Below are positions 51,626-62,510 of a stretch of DNA of 64,000 nt, one piece after another. Positions within the stretch are counted from its first letter, which is position 1. Each line of letters opens with the position of its first letter. The DNA comes from Endomychus coccineus (taxonomy: Eukaryota > Arthropoda > Insecta > Coleoptera > Endomychidae). The notes beneath the pieces are model-generated. The model saw nothing but the letters and a program-made list of their open reading frames with translations. It did not search any database and was not told where the DNA came from. Position numbers and translations under genes: made by a program. The DNA lies in the NCBI GenBank assembly GCA_958510875.1, contig OY294071.1, positions 38,036,581-38,100,580 of the forward strand. Reading direction: 5' to 3'.

Positions 51626-52777
51626 TTATTCATTGTTTACATTATGAACTGAAATTTAACAAAATATTTTTATATTAATTAGCTGTATGCACAATCTGTA
51701 TTTATGACAAAGTTTTTCAGTTTGTTATGAGCATTGACTTTAGTTTCATATTTGAAATTTATGTGTATAATAACATAATAACTAACTTAGTTCGGTGATT
51801 ATGTACAAAATAAATTAATTTTTCATGAATTATTTGAATTTTGAATATACTTATTACGTGATAGAATACCAACAGATTTCGTTTGCGTATGTTGGGGTTT
51901 GAGATCTTTCTGATATTGGTGACTAGTATGTTTAATTTACTTACGTGAGTTGATTTTACGGAAGCACACACTCATCATGGCTTTGAAATTCAGACTGAAC
52001 ACAGTTTGCAGAATGGGTTTTTGTTCTGAATGTAAGGGTAAGATACCCTGCTGGTTGACCGTTTGTTACACTTGTTAGATATCACTGCCGGTTTGCATTA
52101 AAATTTAATTGCTAACATGTGGCTCTTGTATCATATGTCTGTTTGACTGGACTATTTCAATTTAGTTACTTTAAAGAATTATATTATATATTTGCGAAAG
52201 ATCTTTCGCAAATATATAATATAATTCTTTAAAGTAACTAAATTGAAATAGTCCAGTCAAACAGACATATGATACAAGAGCCACATGTTAGCAATTAAAT
52301 TTTAATGCAAACCGGCAGTGATATCTAACAAGTGTAACAAACGGTCAACCAGCAGGGTATCTTACCCTTACATTCAGAACAAAAACCCATTCTGCAAACT
52401 GTGTTCAGTCTGAATTTCAAAGCCATGATGAGTGTGTGCTTCCGTAAAATCAACTCACGTAAGTAAATTAAACATACTAGTCACCAATATCAGAAAGATC
52501 TCAAACCCCAACATACGCAAACGAAATCTGTTGGTATTCTATCACGTAATAAGTATATTCAAAATTCAAATAATTCATGAAAAATTAATTTATTTTGTAC
52601 ATAATCACCGAACTAAGTTAGTTATTATGTTATTATACACATAAATTTCAAATATGAAACTAAAGTCAATGCTCATAACAAACTGAAAAACTTTGTCATA
52701 AATACAGATTGTGCATACAGCTAATTAATATAAAAATATTTTGTTAAATTTCAGTTCATAATGTAAACAATGAATAA

Positions 52778-52813
52778 ATTCCTGAAGAAGGCGAAAGCCA
52801 AAACGCGTCGAAT
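52778..52813 (+). ncRNA. Hammerhead ribozyme, family C (right arm, G12 mutated)
   Basis: Same as the left-arm copy except that A52800 replaces the G of the conserved GAAA (position G12, the general base). This copy should not self-cleave. Confidence 0.75.
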
Positions 52814-52878
52814 GAAAAGATTGTTTCATTGAGATAATTCATTTAAAATTGCTGAAAAACCTAAGAGAACCCACAACT

Positions 52879-52880
<2 letters not shown>

Positions 52881-52971
<91 letters not shown>
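52881..52971. repeat. (TA)n microsatellite between two palindromes
   Basis: About 90 bp of TA dinucleotide separates the family C and family D palindromes. Frames across it are artefacts. Confidence 0.95.
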
Positions 52972-52974
<3 letters not shown>

Positions 52975-52976
52975 AT

Positions 52977-54268
52977 GTTTTCTTGGTATATTGGTTCGTA
53001 TATATACTGATAATGAAATAAAAATTCTGTTTTGACGTTTCGACAACGTTTATTGCCTTTATCAAAATTGTTAATTGAAATTAGTGTTTCCATGTAATTT
53101 AGAAAAGAATAGATGATTTCGATTAATGAAATGCGTCTGCAGCCGACTTGTGTTTTAAGATCCAATTAAAACTGCAGAAAACATTGGATCGGTTGTGTGT
53201 GAAAGAGTAATGTATGGCTAACTACAATTTGAAATAGATTGAATTTGATTAAATACAAGACATTCCAATATTGTACAATTATAAATATCTATGAATTATT
53301 GTATGAATTAGTTACTCTATGATGAGTATTTCTATCATAACTATTCAAGTTTAAGATAATTCTATGGAATTTAACCTCAAAATTGTTATTCTACAGTGTC
53401 ATAGTTAAATAATACTTCATCTTTTTTAGGTTGAATTTTAAATAGACAATGGAAAGTGGCACTTCAAATTAATAAAATTTTGTTAAGTTTGAATTAGATT
53501 ATTGTACAGTTTCGAAAGATTGGAATCTATTTTGTCATTTACACAATTGTTCTTTTTAATTTGAATAGATTCTAATATCAAACGTTTGTTGTCGTTTGTT
53601 TCAATATTTAAAATTTTTGTATTGTTGTAGTCGAAAGTATGGTTAGTGTCTTTCACATGTTTATTGAGCGCAGTTGATGAATTTTTGGTATATTTGTGGC
53701 CATTTAATCTTTTTTCGAGGTATTGTGAAGATAATAATAATAATCTAATTCAAACTTAACAAAATTTTATTAATTTGAAGTGCCACTTTCCATTGTCTAT
53801 TTAAAATTCAACCTAAAAAAGATGAAGTATTATTTAACTATGACACTGTAGAATAACAATTTTGAGGTTAAATTCCATAGAATTATCTTAAACTTGAATA
53901 GTTATGATAGAAATACTCATCATAGAGTAACTAATTCATACAATAATTCATAGATATTTATAATTGTACAATATTGGAATGTCTTGTATTTAATCAAATT
54001 CAATCTATTTCAAATTGTAGTTAGCCATACATTACTCTTTCACACACAACCGATCCAATGTTTTCTGCAGTTTTAATTGGATCTTAAAACACAAGTCGGC
54101 TGCAGACGCATTTCATTAATCGAAATCATCTATTCTTTTCTAAATTACATGGAAACACTAATTTCAATTAACAATTTTGATAAAGGCAATAAACGTTGTC
54201 GAAACGTCAAAACAGAATTTTTATTTCATTATCAGTATATATACGAACCAATATACCAAGAAAACATA
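52977..54268. mobile_element. Large palindrome of family D terminal repeats
   Basis: Arms 52977-53505 and 53734-54268 are nearly identical reverse complements flanking a 228-bp spacer. Each arm carries a degenerate hammerhead-like block (about 53024-53068 minus, 54177-54221 plus). The spacer has no clear coding remnant. Confidence 0.88.
54177..54221 (+). ncRNA. Diverged hammerhead-like motif, family D
   Basis: TTGATAAAGGCAAT, TTGTCGAAACGTC and AAAAC follow the hammerhead layout, with helix II GGCAA/TTGTC and the same GAAACGTC as family A. Two core changes (C3 to T, G8 to A) make activity unlikely. The mirrored copy is at about 53024-53068 on the minus strand. Confidence 0.4.
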
Positions 54269-54303
54269 CAAATATTACAAATGGTTCAAGAATATCAACA
54301 AAA

Positions 54304-54340
<37 letters not shown>

Positions 54341-54427
54341 TCTTCTTAGGTTCTCGCGGACGTAATGTGTAGAACTGGATTCTCGGAATTGATCCGCGTT
54401 GTGTGGTTTCGGTCCTCAAAAGGACCA

Positions 54428-54474
54428 ATTTCACGACGTTTCGGCAAAGTCGCATTTGCCATCTTCAGGTGATT
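54428..54474 (-). ncRNA. Hammerhead ribozyme-like motif, family A (downstream repeat)
   Basis: Identical in layout to 1387-1433: CTGAAGA, helix II GGCAAA/TTTGCC, GAAA, palindromic ACGT, GUC. It is in the sense orientation of the Penelope-like ORF. Confidence 0.65.
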
Positions 54475-54757
54475 CGACCGTAGAGTCTGGAAAATCTAGG
54501 CGAACTGACGCTTACTTGGAGGGACAGGTATTTATATCCCCCGTTATGCTTGACCTTTGGACTTTCGAACTATTTCACGCTTGGTTGATTTCTACGTGTT
54601 TGGCTCCGAGTGACACGTTTGGATGACGTCATTGCGACGCTGGAATCAGCCGGAAAGTTTCCGTGACCTGTTGCACGTGCACTGGATACCACGTTCTCTC
54701 TTGTTTTTGGTTGTATCTTCCGACTTTCTAAAGCGGGTTTCCATGTTGCTGGTAATC

Positions 54758-57031
54758 TTAGTCCGTCATCTCGTTGTTAAGACTATGTGGACGTTTCTCG
54801 ATCTCTATTGCCTCCCTGGTTATTCTGGTGTAGAAGTGTTCAATGTTGGCTAGAGTCTTTGTGCCGCTAAAGTTGATCATATGGCCCGTACTTCTTACAT
54901 GTTCAGCTAGTGAAGACGTGGTTTCGTTTATCGACACAGCGTTTGCATGTTCAGTCTTTCGCACATCAATGCGTCTGTTGGTCTGTCCGATGTATGTCTT
55001 TTCACAATTACCACATGGCACCTCGTACACTCCTTGGCATTCTAGAGGAATTCTGTCTTTTGGATTCCGAAGAACATTTTTGATTTTCCTATCTGTTGTG
55101 AAGGTTGTTTTGATATCATGACGACTCAGTATTTTGCAGATTTTGTCAGTTGTGCCTTTTATGTAAGGTAGAAAAGCGTTTCCCACTGGTTGATCTTCAT
55201 TGTTGACATCCTTCTCATTTTTGCGTTGAGAGTTATGAATCTGTTTTCTTGAATAGCCATTCATCCTAAGGGCTGCTCGGATGGTTTCCATTTCTCCATC
55301 GAAGTTCTCCGCATCAGCGAGACGTTTTGACCTTGTCATGAGGGTATTTACGACTGATTGTAGCTGGGATGGATGGTGATGCGAGTTACTATTCAAATAT
55401 CGGTTCGTGTGGGTCTTTTTTCTGAATACTGTATGTCCCAAACTGCCGTCAGTTTTCTTTGTTACCAAAACATCTAGAAATGGTAATTGGTTGTTCTCTT
55501 CGGCTTCTATTGTGAATTTTATCCGATCATGGATTCCATTCAGGTGATCGAGAAACCATCTTAGCTGTCCTTCTCCGTGTGGCCAAATAACGAAAATATC
55601 ATCTACATATCTGAGCCAAAGTTTGGGTTTTAGTTGCGCTGTGTTAAGAGCTTTAATTTCAAAATCCTCCATGAAAAGATTTGCGATCACTGGTGAGATT
55701 GGTGATCCCATCGGTGCTCCTTCGATTTGCCTATATCGCTGTCCCTCGTACATAAAGTAAGTATTGGCTACACAGTGTTTGGCCAAGTCAATAATGTATC
55801 CATCCGGTTTGTATTTATGTTGGATGATCTCTAGGGCTTCGTTTATGGGTACTTGTGTGAACAAGGATGCTACGTCGAAGCTTACTAATATGTCGTCAGG
55901 TCCTACTATTTGCATATCTAGAAGTTCGATAAAGTGTTCCGCGTTCCTCACATACGATGATGCTGTCTCAACGTGCGGTTGTAACTTCTTGGCTAGGAAT
56001 CTTGCTAATGCATGTGATGGTGAGCCGATAGAGCTTACTATTGGTCTCAGAGGTACTGCTGGCATGTGTATTTTTGGGAGACCATACAGTTTCGGACATC
56101 TGGATGATTTTTCTCTTGGAATGAGATGTAACTGTAACTCAGGGTCGATAGGAGATGCCTTGATTTTCGCTTTCGTTGTTTTCTCTAGATATGTAGTGGG
56201 ATCAGACCTAATCTTCTTGTAAGTCGGATCGTCCAATAGCGCAGCCATCTTGGTTCTGTAGTCATTAGTGTTCATGACAACGGTTGCATTTCCTTTATCT
56301 GCTGGTAGGATGATGATGCTTTCGTTCTCTCGAAGAGTTTTCAGTGCTAGGAACTCGTCGTGTGAAATGTTCCTTTTAGGTGGCTTCGAGGTTCGTAGAA
56401 TACGCGACACATCTTGGCGAATAATCTCTGCTTCACTTTTATCCTCCAGCGAAGTTATAGCAGATTCCACGTTGCAAATGATGTCTTCCAATGGAATGCG
56501 TGCCGGTGCAATAGCGAAGTTAAAACCTTTAGCAAGGACATCCATGGAGGCCTTATTCAAAGAATGGTCGGATAAGTTATGGACAACTTTGACAGGATCT
56601 ATGTTTGTGCTGTCTCCCTCAGGTTTCTGGGTGTCTTTCAGATGATTGAACTTCTTCTTCTGTTTCTCTATAGTTATTTCAGTGTTTTTCTCTGCTCTGA
56701 ACTCGGCAAGCTGGTCAATTCTTTCCCAAAGTAAAGGATTGATTTCATTGCTGAGATAGAGGTGAACACGTAGTAGCTTGCTGTCAGTATCATCCAGAAT
56801 TCTTCTTGTTTGGTGAATGGCATCTCGAAGCAGTGCAAAACTCGTTCTTCTCAAGATGTTCTTCGTACTAGTTGTCTTTGTGTGATACGAAAGTTTCATA
56901 CAGGTTGGAATAATCTTCTGGTCCCGGCAGCGGCGTAGAAAGGTAAGGTCGCACAAAAGTTTCGATCTGAGGACCGAAACCACACAACGCGGATCAATAC
57001 CCTCCTCTACGGGGAGGAGGTTTTCCATCAA
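54758..57031 (-). CDS. Penelope-like reverse transcriptase with GIY-YIG endonuclease (757 aa)
   Basis: A single uninterrupted frame of 757 aa. The N-terminal 230 residues are basic and helical. RT motifs follow: ILPADKGNATVV (241-252), CPKLYGLPKIHMP (312-324), LVSFDVASLFTQVP (382-395, catalytic D386), GAPMGSPISPVIANLFM (438-454), YVDD (475-478, catalytic aspartates) and LPFLDV (516-521). The C terminus is a GIY-YIG nuclease: GVYEVPCG (667-674), YIGQT (680-684), R690, and an EIEKRP segment (743-748). This domain order is diagnostic of Penelope-like elements, which copy RNA at a nick made by the nuclease. Length and all motifs look intact, so it could be active. It is expressed leftward from the repeat at 57154-57321. 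Confidence 0.95.
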   Translation of the reverse strand: MMENLLPVEEGIDPRCVVSVLRSKLLCDLTFLRRCRDQKIIPTCMKLSYHTKTTSTKNILRRTSFALLRDAIHQTRRILDDTDSKLLRVHLYLSNEINPLLWERIDQLAEFRAEKNTEITIEKQKKKFNHLKDTQKPEGDSTNIDPVKVVHNLSDHSLNKASMDVLAKGFNFAIAPARIPLEDIICNVESAITSLEDKSEAEIIRQDVSRILRTSKPPKRNISHDEFLALKTLRENESIIILPADKGNATVVMNTNDYRTKMAALLDDPTYKKIRSDPTTYLEKTTKAKIKASPIDPELQLHLIPREKSSRCPKLYGLPKIHMPAVPLRPIVSSIGSPSHALARFLAKKLQPHVETASSYVRNAEHFIELLDMQIVGPDDILVSFDVASLFTQVPINEALEIIQHKYKPDGYIIDLAKHCVANTYFMYEGQRYRQIEGAPMGSPISPVIANLFMEDFEIKALNTAQLKPKLWLRYVDDIFVIWPHGEGQLRWFLDHLNGIHDRIKFTIEAEENNQLPFLDVLVTKKTDGSLGHTVFRKKTHTNRYLNSNSHHHPSQLQSVVNTLMTRSKRLADAENFDGEMETIRAALRMNGYSRKQIHNSQRKNEKDVNNEDQPVGNAFLPYIKGTTDKICKILSRHDIKTTFTTDRKIKNVLRNPKDRIPLECQGVYEVPCGNCEKTYIGQTNRRIDVRKTEHANAVSINETTSSLAEHVRSTGHMINFSGTKTLANIEHFYTRITREAIEIEKRPHSLNNEMTD

Positions 57032-57102
57032 ACAAGAAGTTTCGAGAAGTTGAGAACAAAGAGATCGAAACTTTTGTGCGACCTTACCTTTCTACGCCGC
57101 CG

Positions 57103-57104
<2 letters not shown>

Positions 57105-57156
<52 letters not shown>
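57105..57156. repeat. (TA)n microsatellite at the Penelope-like 5' end
   Basis: About 50 bp of TA dinucleotide directly joins the terminal repeat start TGTTTCTTCTTAGG, as at 1295 and 54337. Confidence 0.95.
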
Positions 57157-57159
<3 letters not shown>

Positions 57160-57247
57160 TCTTCTTAGGTTCTCGCGGACGTAATGTGTAGAACTGGATT
57201 CTCGGGTATTGATCCGCGTTGTGTGGTTTCGGTCCTCAAAAGGACCA

Positions 57248-57294
57248 ATTTCACGACGTTTCGGCAAAGTCGCATTTGCCATCTTCAGGTGATT
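57248..57294 (-). ncRNA. Hammerhead ribozyme-like motif, family A (upstream repeat)
   Basis: Third identical copy of the family A motif, in the terminal repeat upstream of the ORF. Two sense-oriented copies on either side of the ORF would release the unit between them if both cut. Confidence 0.65.
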
Positions 57295-57321
57295 CGACCG
57301 TAGAGTCTGGAAAATCTAGGC

Positions 57322-60300
57322 CTAGATCGACCGAACATCGGAAACAACATTGGTAAATATGTAGGTGAACAATCTTTATAATCATCACCAGGTGTTTGGT
57401 TTGCAATTTCGGATTTTGAATCAACAGCTTAGTGTATTAACAAAGTAATTGTATTTTGATTCATTGAAGTGGAACATTATGAAATAACGAATATTGAAAT
57501 AAAAAATTTGATTCTATTTTATTTGACCAGAGCATTGATTCACTATCACAGGTAAAGCTAGACTGTAAGAATCCCGTACGTTTGAAATTCATACATTTCC
57601 AATATTACTTCAGTTTTGGTATTCCTTCCAAATTTCGAATACGGTAATAGTCTTATAAGTAAGACAATTTTGGCACGAAAGTTACTGTCGTAGTTTTGTT
57701 TGGTACATAGGACAGTATCCCAGTATCGTATAGCGCGAGCGCAGTGTCTGAAACAGCTCTCTTGCGTTGCTCTGCATCGAATGTAGAAGGCAATCACTGA
57801 CTGGTATGGATAGAGTGCCGAAGGGGTGACTGATATAGTACGAATCGTGTTAACGCCGCATGTGGACTGAGATAGGCGAATTGCTGGGCAACGTGCTTGC
57901 GGAATAAGTGAATTTCTAATGCAACAGCGGCCTGATGTGTATCCAAACTTATAGAATACTCCTATTTTGGTTTTTGATTCTCGCTGGTAAGTGAATTAAT
58001 TTAAATTATTAAACGAATTTAACTCTTCTGGAGTTTGTATGTATAGAATTAATTTGTCGAAACTGTTGACTATTTTTGGTCGAGAACATTTTCTCTACAC
58101 AATTTCAACTGTTCTATGTTAATTGCATTGATTATTTTGAATTTTTGCGATATATATAAAATACCCAAATGAAAATAAAATTCGACGGCTTCGAGCGTTC
58201 TTTCCAAAATTTTTTTACGAATTTATCCACAACTTTACGAGAGCACTGAATTGAATTTAATTTTTAATTTAATTATATATTTTTTATTTATATTCTTGAA
58301 CCATTTGGGAATGTATGTTATGTTTTCTTAGTATGTTGGTTCTTAGATATGACTGAAAATGAATAAAACTCTCTTTTTATATATGCTCGTTCATCTAAAG
58401 TAAGTTGTGGTTTTTTTATAGGTTTTCAGTAATTTAAACGATGTATCCTAATGATTCTCATTTGACGCCTGCTGAGCAAGCATACTTGTCCTAAGCCGGG
58501 TCAAATTCTCACATGGCCTCCGCATTGGAGTAATCGAAGAGTTAGATAGCTCAAAGCTAATAGGTGAAAGACCATGTAATAATGATGCATTGTCGGAAAT
58601 ACTCGTACATAAACAGATTAAGACGTACCTAACTAAGAATTTGAAAATAAAATTAATATGTACACTTTTTTTCGAATTCAGGTTTCATCAGTGAGGTTGA
58701 AACGAAGAAATAATAATATTTATAAAGTGGATCTAGTTCGCATGGGTGAATCCTCACATAAGTATTATCAAAATTATCACTGAAACAGATATAATATACA
58801 AGGTTGATTCAATTATCTTAAAAACTTGTCGTGCGCGAAATGTTCATACAGACCATTAATTTTATTTCATAGCGATGTTATATACCCATGTATATATGTA
58901 TTATTTTCTCTTTTGTATACAACCGACAAGCTTTCAAGACAATTTATTCAACATAGTGTATATATCTGTTTCAGTGATAATTTTGATACTACTGTTGATT
59001 GGATCCACCCTGCGAACTGTTTCTATTTATAAATAGTATTTAGCATTCCCCGAATTGTTCAAAAACCTTTTACATAATTTTATATTACTAAATTGGTTAA
59101 TTCTGTATGCTTTAGATGAAAGGAATAACATTTTTGAGAAGCTTAATATTTTCGAGGCAACTGGACAATAATAGTACAGTAGCTAGAGGAACGAAATCCA
59201 GCGCATTTCGCTTAAAAAATGAAGGTGTAAATTTGGTATGTTTTTATATGTATTTAGATGCGCTGGAAATGGGAAGAATAGTGAAAAAATGTCTACGAGT
59301 TAGCTTCAAAAGCTATGGCCACTTTCTGGCGCGAAAGAAAATGACTTTAATGTTTTTTGCGTTTAAAATGAAAACAGTGGCTCAAATGGAAAAACATGTA
59401 GAGAGAAAAATTGTAGAAAAAGTAGAAACGCGTCCTTTGAGTCGAAGTAAGTCATTTTGAGATTATGTTCTCGAGATATAACCGAATTAGTGTTTTTGGG
59501 TCAATGCAAAATCTTTTTTTGCAAATCCAATATTGACAAACAAAATATTCTGCTTAGATGGGAAGATGGTACTTTTTATGCACTTTCTACTGAGTTTTTT
59601 TAATTTCTTATCTTCCATTTTGGCGCCACAATTGGCCATTTTCTAAAATCCGTAAAACTGAGATTGCAAGCAGAAAACTGGACTATCGACATAAGGCAAA
59701 ATGCGTTTTGTAGATTTCAATAAATATGATCTAAAACATCCATCAATGCAAGTTTTGGCTCATATAATAAAATGTAGGACAAATGTTCGAACCTCGCAAA
59801 ATGTGGAAATTTTTGCGGTTAGAAAATTTTGAGAATGGTCAAATTCTAGGCTCTATCAGGGTATTTTACAGCGCGTATTTTGCGCCAAACGCCAAAGAAA
59901 ACCTTTCTAGATTTAGTAGAAGCCGAGATATTGATATATATGTGTTTGGGCCTCCCCAGGGCCCATTTTTTGGCCTATCGAAAAAGGTCGAAAACCTTTA
60001 GAAAGTAGACAAATTTCATAATCTAAATCCAAAAATGCGACCTCCTAGGTATCACCATCTCGAATTTAGAACGCGTTGACAAAAGGATCATAACAAGTTT
60101 ATATTATTATTATTACACATTTTTCATAGGTAATTTAAATTATTTCTGGAAAATATACCAAATTAATAGTCGTATATTCAAAAGAATTGAAAAAGGAATG
60201 GATGACTTATCATACCTTCATGTATTAATTTATTGGCTCGAAGTTTCTTATCTGTGTTATTCAATCCTTTTTCTGAACCTGTAACGGTTTTTGTATACTT

Positions 60301-60627
60301 GTATAAACGTATAATAAGTTTAAATATTGTACTTCAGTACGTATTGATATCAAAAAATGATATATAATGAACTTATTGGAAGAACACTACACTTATATTA
60401 ACAAAAATAACTTACCTGTATCTAACGACGTTGAGAAACTATGTGTAAGCTATACCTACGTAAATTTTAGATTAAATTTATAAACATAATACTACTGATA
60501 CGAAGGCGCGTTTTATAAACTATAATGAAATTGAAGAATAAATTGACACATGTAGAATAAATATTTTTCAAAGCCATGAATTTTATATTCTGCATTTTGA
60601 CTAAATAAGTACTATGTGTGAAAAAAA
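57322..60627. other. Mostly unassigned sequence
   Basis: It contains the possible signal-peptide exon listed separately and, at about 58300-58490, a composite fragment of the family D and C terminal repeats (GTATGTTGGTTC, then CTAAAGTAAGTTGTGG). The stretch 59116-60000 has frames of 70-114 codons on the plus strand with no recognisable domain. Confidence 0.5.
57935..57986 (+). CDS. Possible first coding exon with signal peptide
   Basis: ATG at 57935 opens 17 codons reading MCIQTYRILLFWFLILA, a short positive start followed by a hydrophobic core, and ends in phase 1 at a consensus donor (GCTG|GTAAGTGA). An out-of-frame ATG lies 18 bases upstream. If real, it starts a secreted or membrane protein gene whose later exons are further right or beyond the window. 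I find no matching downstream exon here. Confidence 0.3.
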
Positions 60628-61784
60628 CTTGATGGGCGTTTTATAAACTATATATTGATAAACTATTATTATATTACTACAACTATTATATTCTGTTGTA
60701 CGTATAAAAATGAATTTCATATATCAAAAAATACGAGTATCACAACAAAAAGTTACCTTCTGCGAGTTCGATGATATTACAGATATTTATTTGATGATTA
60801 GAGTGAAGTTAGCCACACTTTTCTGGCCACACTTTTCTAGCCACAGTTTCTCATGAGGAGTATGGTCCGCGGTGTTGCCATATCAATTATTTTTACGAAT
60901 AAGCTCATTATCAGTTTTCTTGGGTAACTTGAAGTCAGAGGGATATTAATAATTCAAAGAAGAGTGATATATCCATATTGACTTAGCTGGATAATATGGA
61001 ATTAACCAAAATATCCCGAGTTGTACGGACATGGGACTCATTGATTGTAGCTCAGTGACAGAAAAAAGTAATAACTTATGTTTCTACGCTTTCAGTATTG
61101 TACCGAAAATTTCCGATTAACGAAAAATATTCCGTATATCACAAATTTAACTTAGGTTTCTACGTTTCCAGTATTGTACCAAAAATTTCCGATTACCGAA
61201 AAATATTTCGAGTACCAAAAATTTGAAAACGTCATTCGATAAAGGACATCCGAAAAAGTATATATACAGGGTCAAATCAATTTGTGTGGCCGGAAAGTGT
61301 TGAAAAACTTAGATATAAATTTTTATTCCATCAGTAAACTACCCGAAATATTCCGAGTACCAAAAATTTGAAAACGCCATTCGATAGAGGACATCCGAAA
61401 AAGTATATATACAGGGTCAAATCAATTTGTGTGGCCGGAAAAGTGTTGAAAAACTTGGAAATAAATTTTTATTCCACCAGTAAACTACCCGAAATATTCC
61501 GAGTACCAAAAATTTGAAAACGCCATTCGATAGAGGACATCCGAAAAAGTATATATACAGGGTCAAATCAATTTGTGTGGCCGGAAAAGTGTTGAAAAAC
61601 TTGGAAATAAATTTTTATTCCACCAGTAAACTACCCGAAATATTTCGAGTACCAAAAATTTGAAAACGTCATTCGATAAAGGACATCCGAAAAAGTATAT
61701 AATATAATAAGATTCTTGACCCAGTATGAATTATATAAAAATTCTCGGGAATTAGGTCACATTAACACTCTGTTATAAATGTTC

Positions 61785-61826
61785 GTCTTTACGTACGTTT
61801 CGGTCTCACGACCATCATCAGAAGAC
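61785..61826 (-). ncRNA. Hammerhead ribozyme, family B (intact)
   Basis: The minus strand has helix I GTCTT/AAGAC, CTGATGA, GGTC/GACC with GTGA loop, GAAA, ACGTACGT and GUA cleavage site, identical in all core parts to 39978-40019. It lies downstream of the GIY-YIG remnant in the same sense. Confidence 0.85.
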
Positions 61827-62207
61827 TTATTTTGTTCAAAAGGGGTTAACTAAAACTAATTAGCACAAGCGTCCATATCGCACAATCTTCAATCAAAAAG
61901 CTCACGCCGTCGAAACGAACAGAACCACGAATAATCGAAAATTGTATCGTTAATATTAAAGTATAGATTTTTTTGTAACAAGAAACCACTGTTAAGTAAT
62001 ATTCTCATAATGTACAAACGCATATTGCTATGGTCTCAAAGCAACTGAAGTTCTAAGCTATTTGTTTGTAATAACACGACCCAGATGTAGATTTATGACG
62101 TACTTGAAAAGGTTTTAGACCTGCATTGGAATTTAGTTTACTTTAAGCGTTCTTCCTAAAATATACTTTTAACATTATAAAGACGTATGTAGGAATTTGC
62201 AAGAGTT

Positions 62208-62510
62208 TTAATTAATCAAGTTAGTATAAATCTGACTCAATCCTTGAATATCATTCCTATGATTTACAGAATTTGAATCCCTTTTTATGTGAATCATCTC
62301 CAGGATAGATCTTTTATAATAATTGGTTTCTTTAGTTAAAATATTAACATTTTTGTAATCAAATTGATGGTTATAATCAAAACAGTGCTTAGCAAGGGCG
62401 GTGGAATTTTCTAAGTTATTATTTCTTGTGCTATACTTATGGCCGTACATTCTTTATTGTAAATATTGTTTAGAGATTCCAGTATAAGTTCCATCACAAT
62501 CTAACATTTA
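62208..62510 (-). pseudogene. GIY-YIG endonuclease remnant of a family B Penelope-like element
   Basis: The minus strand reads CDGTYTGISKQYL, a stop, then MYGHKYSTRN and ALAKHCFDYNHQFDY, ending with ILEMIHIKRDSNSVNHRNDI. This is the order of a GIY-YIG domain: Y-x-G strand, R/GHK helix, ALAxH motif and the final E-x-x-x-I helix. One stop breaks it near 62453. No RT remains upstream. Confidence 0.8.

Larger units (their letters stand above)
51485..52880. mobile_element. Large palindrome of family C terminal repeats (arms about 0.69 kb)
   Basis: Arms 51510-52195 and 52197-52880 are almost perfect reverse complements with essentially no spacer (centre AAGATCTTTCGC near 52200). Each carries a family C hammerhead. 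No coding region lies between. The outer ends run into (TA)n tracts. Confidence 0.9.
54337..57321 (-). mobile_element. Penelope-like element with intact ORF, family A
   Basis: The intact RT/GIY-YIG frame (57031 to 54758) lies between direct copies of a terminal repeat at about 54337-54505 and 57154-57321, both with a sense-strand hammerhead. A (TA)n tract lies outside or between at 54311-54337 and 57105-57155. Near the ORF start, an inverted pair (about 56933-56973 and 57062-57103, GGCGGCGTAGAAAGGTAAGG) folds back, as is common at the 5' end of Penelope-like terminal repeats. Confidence 0.88.
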
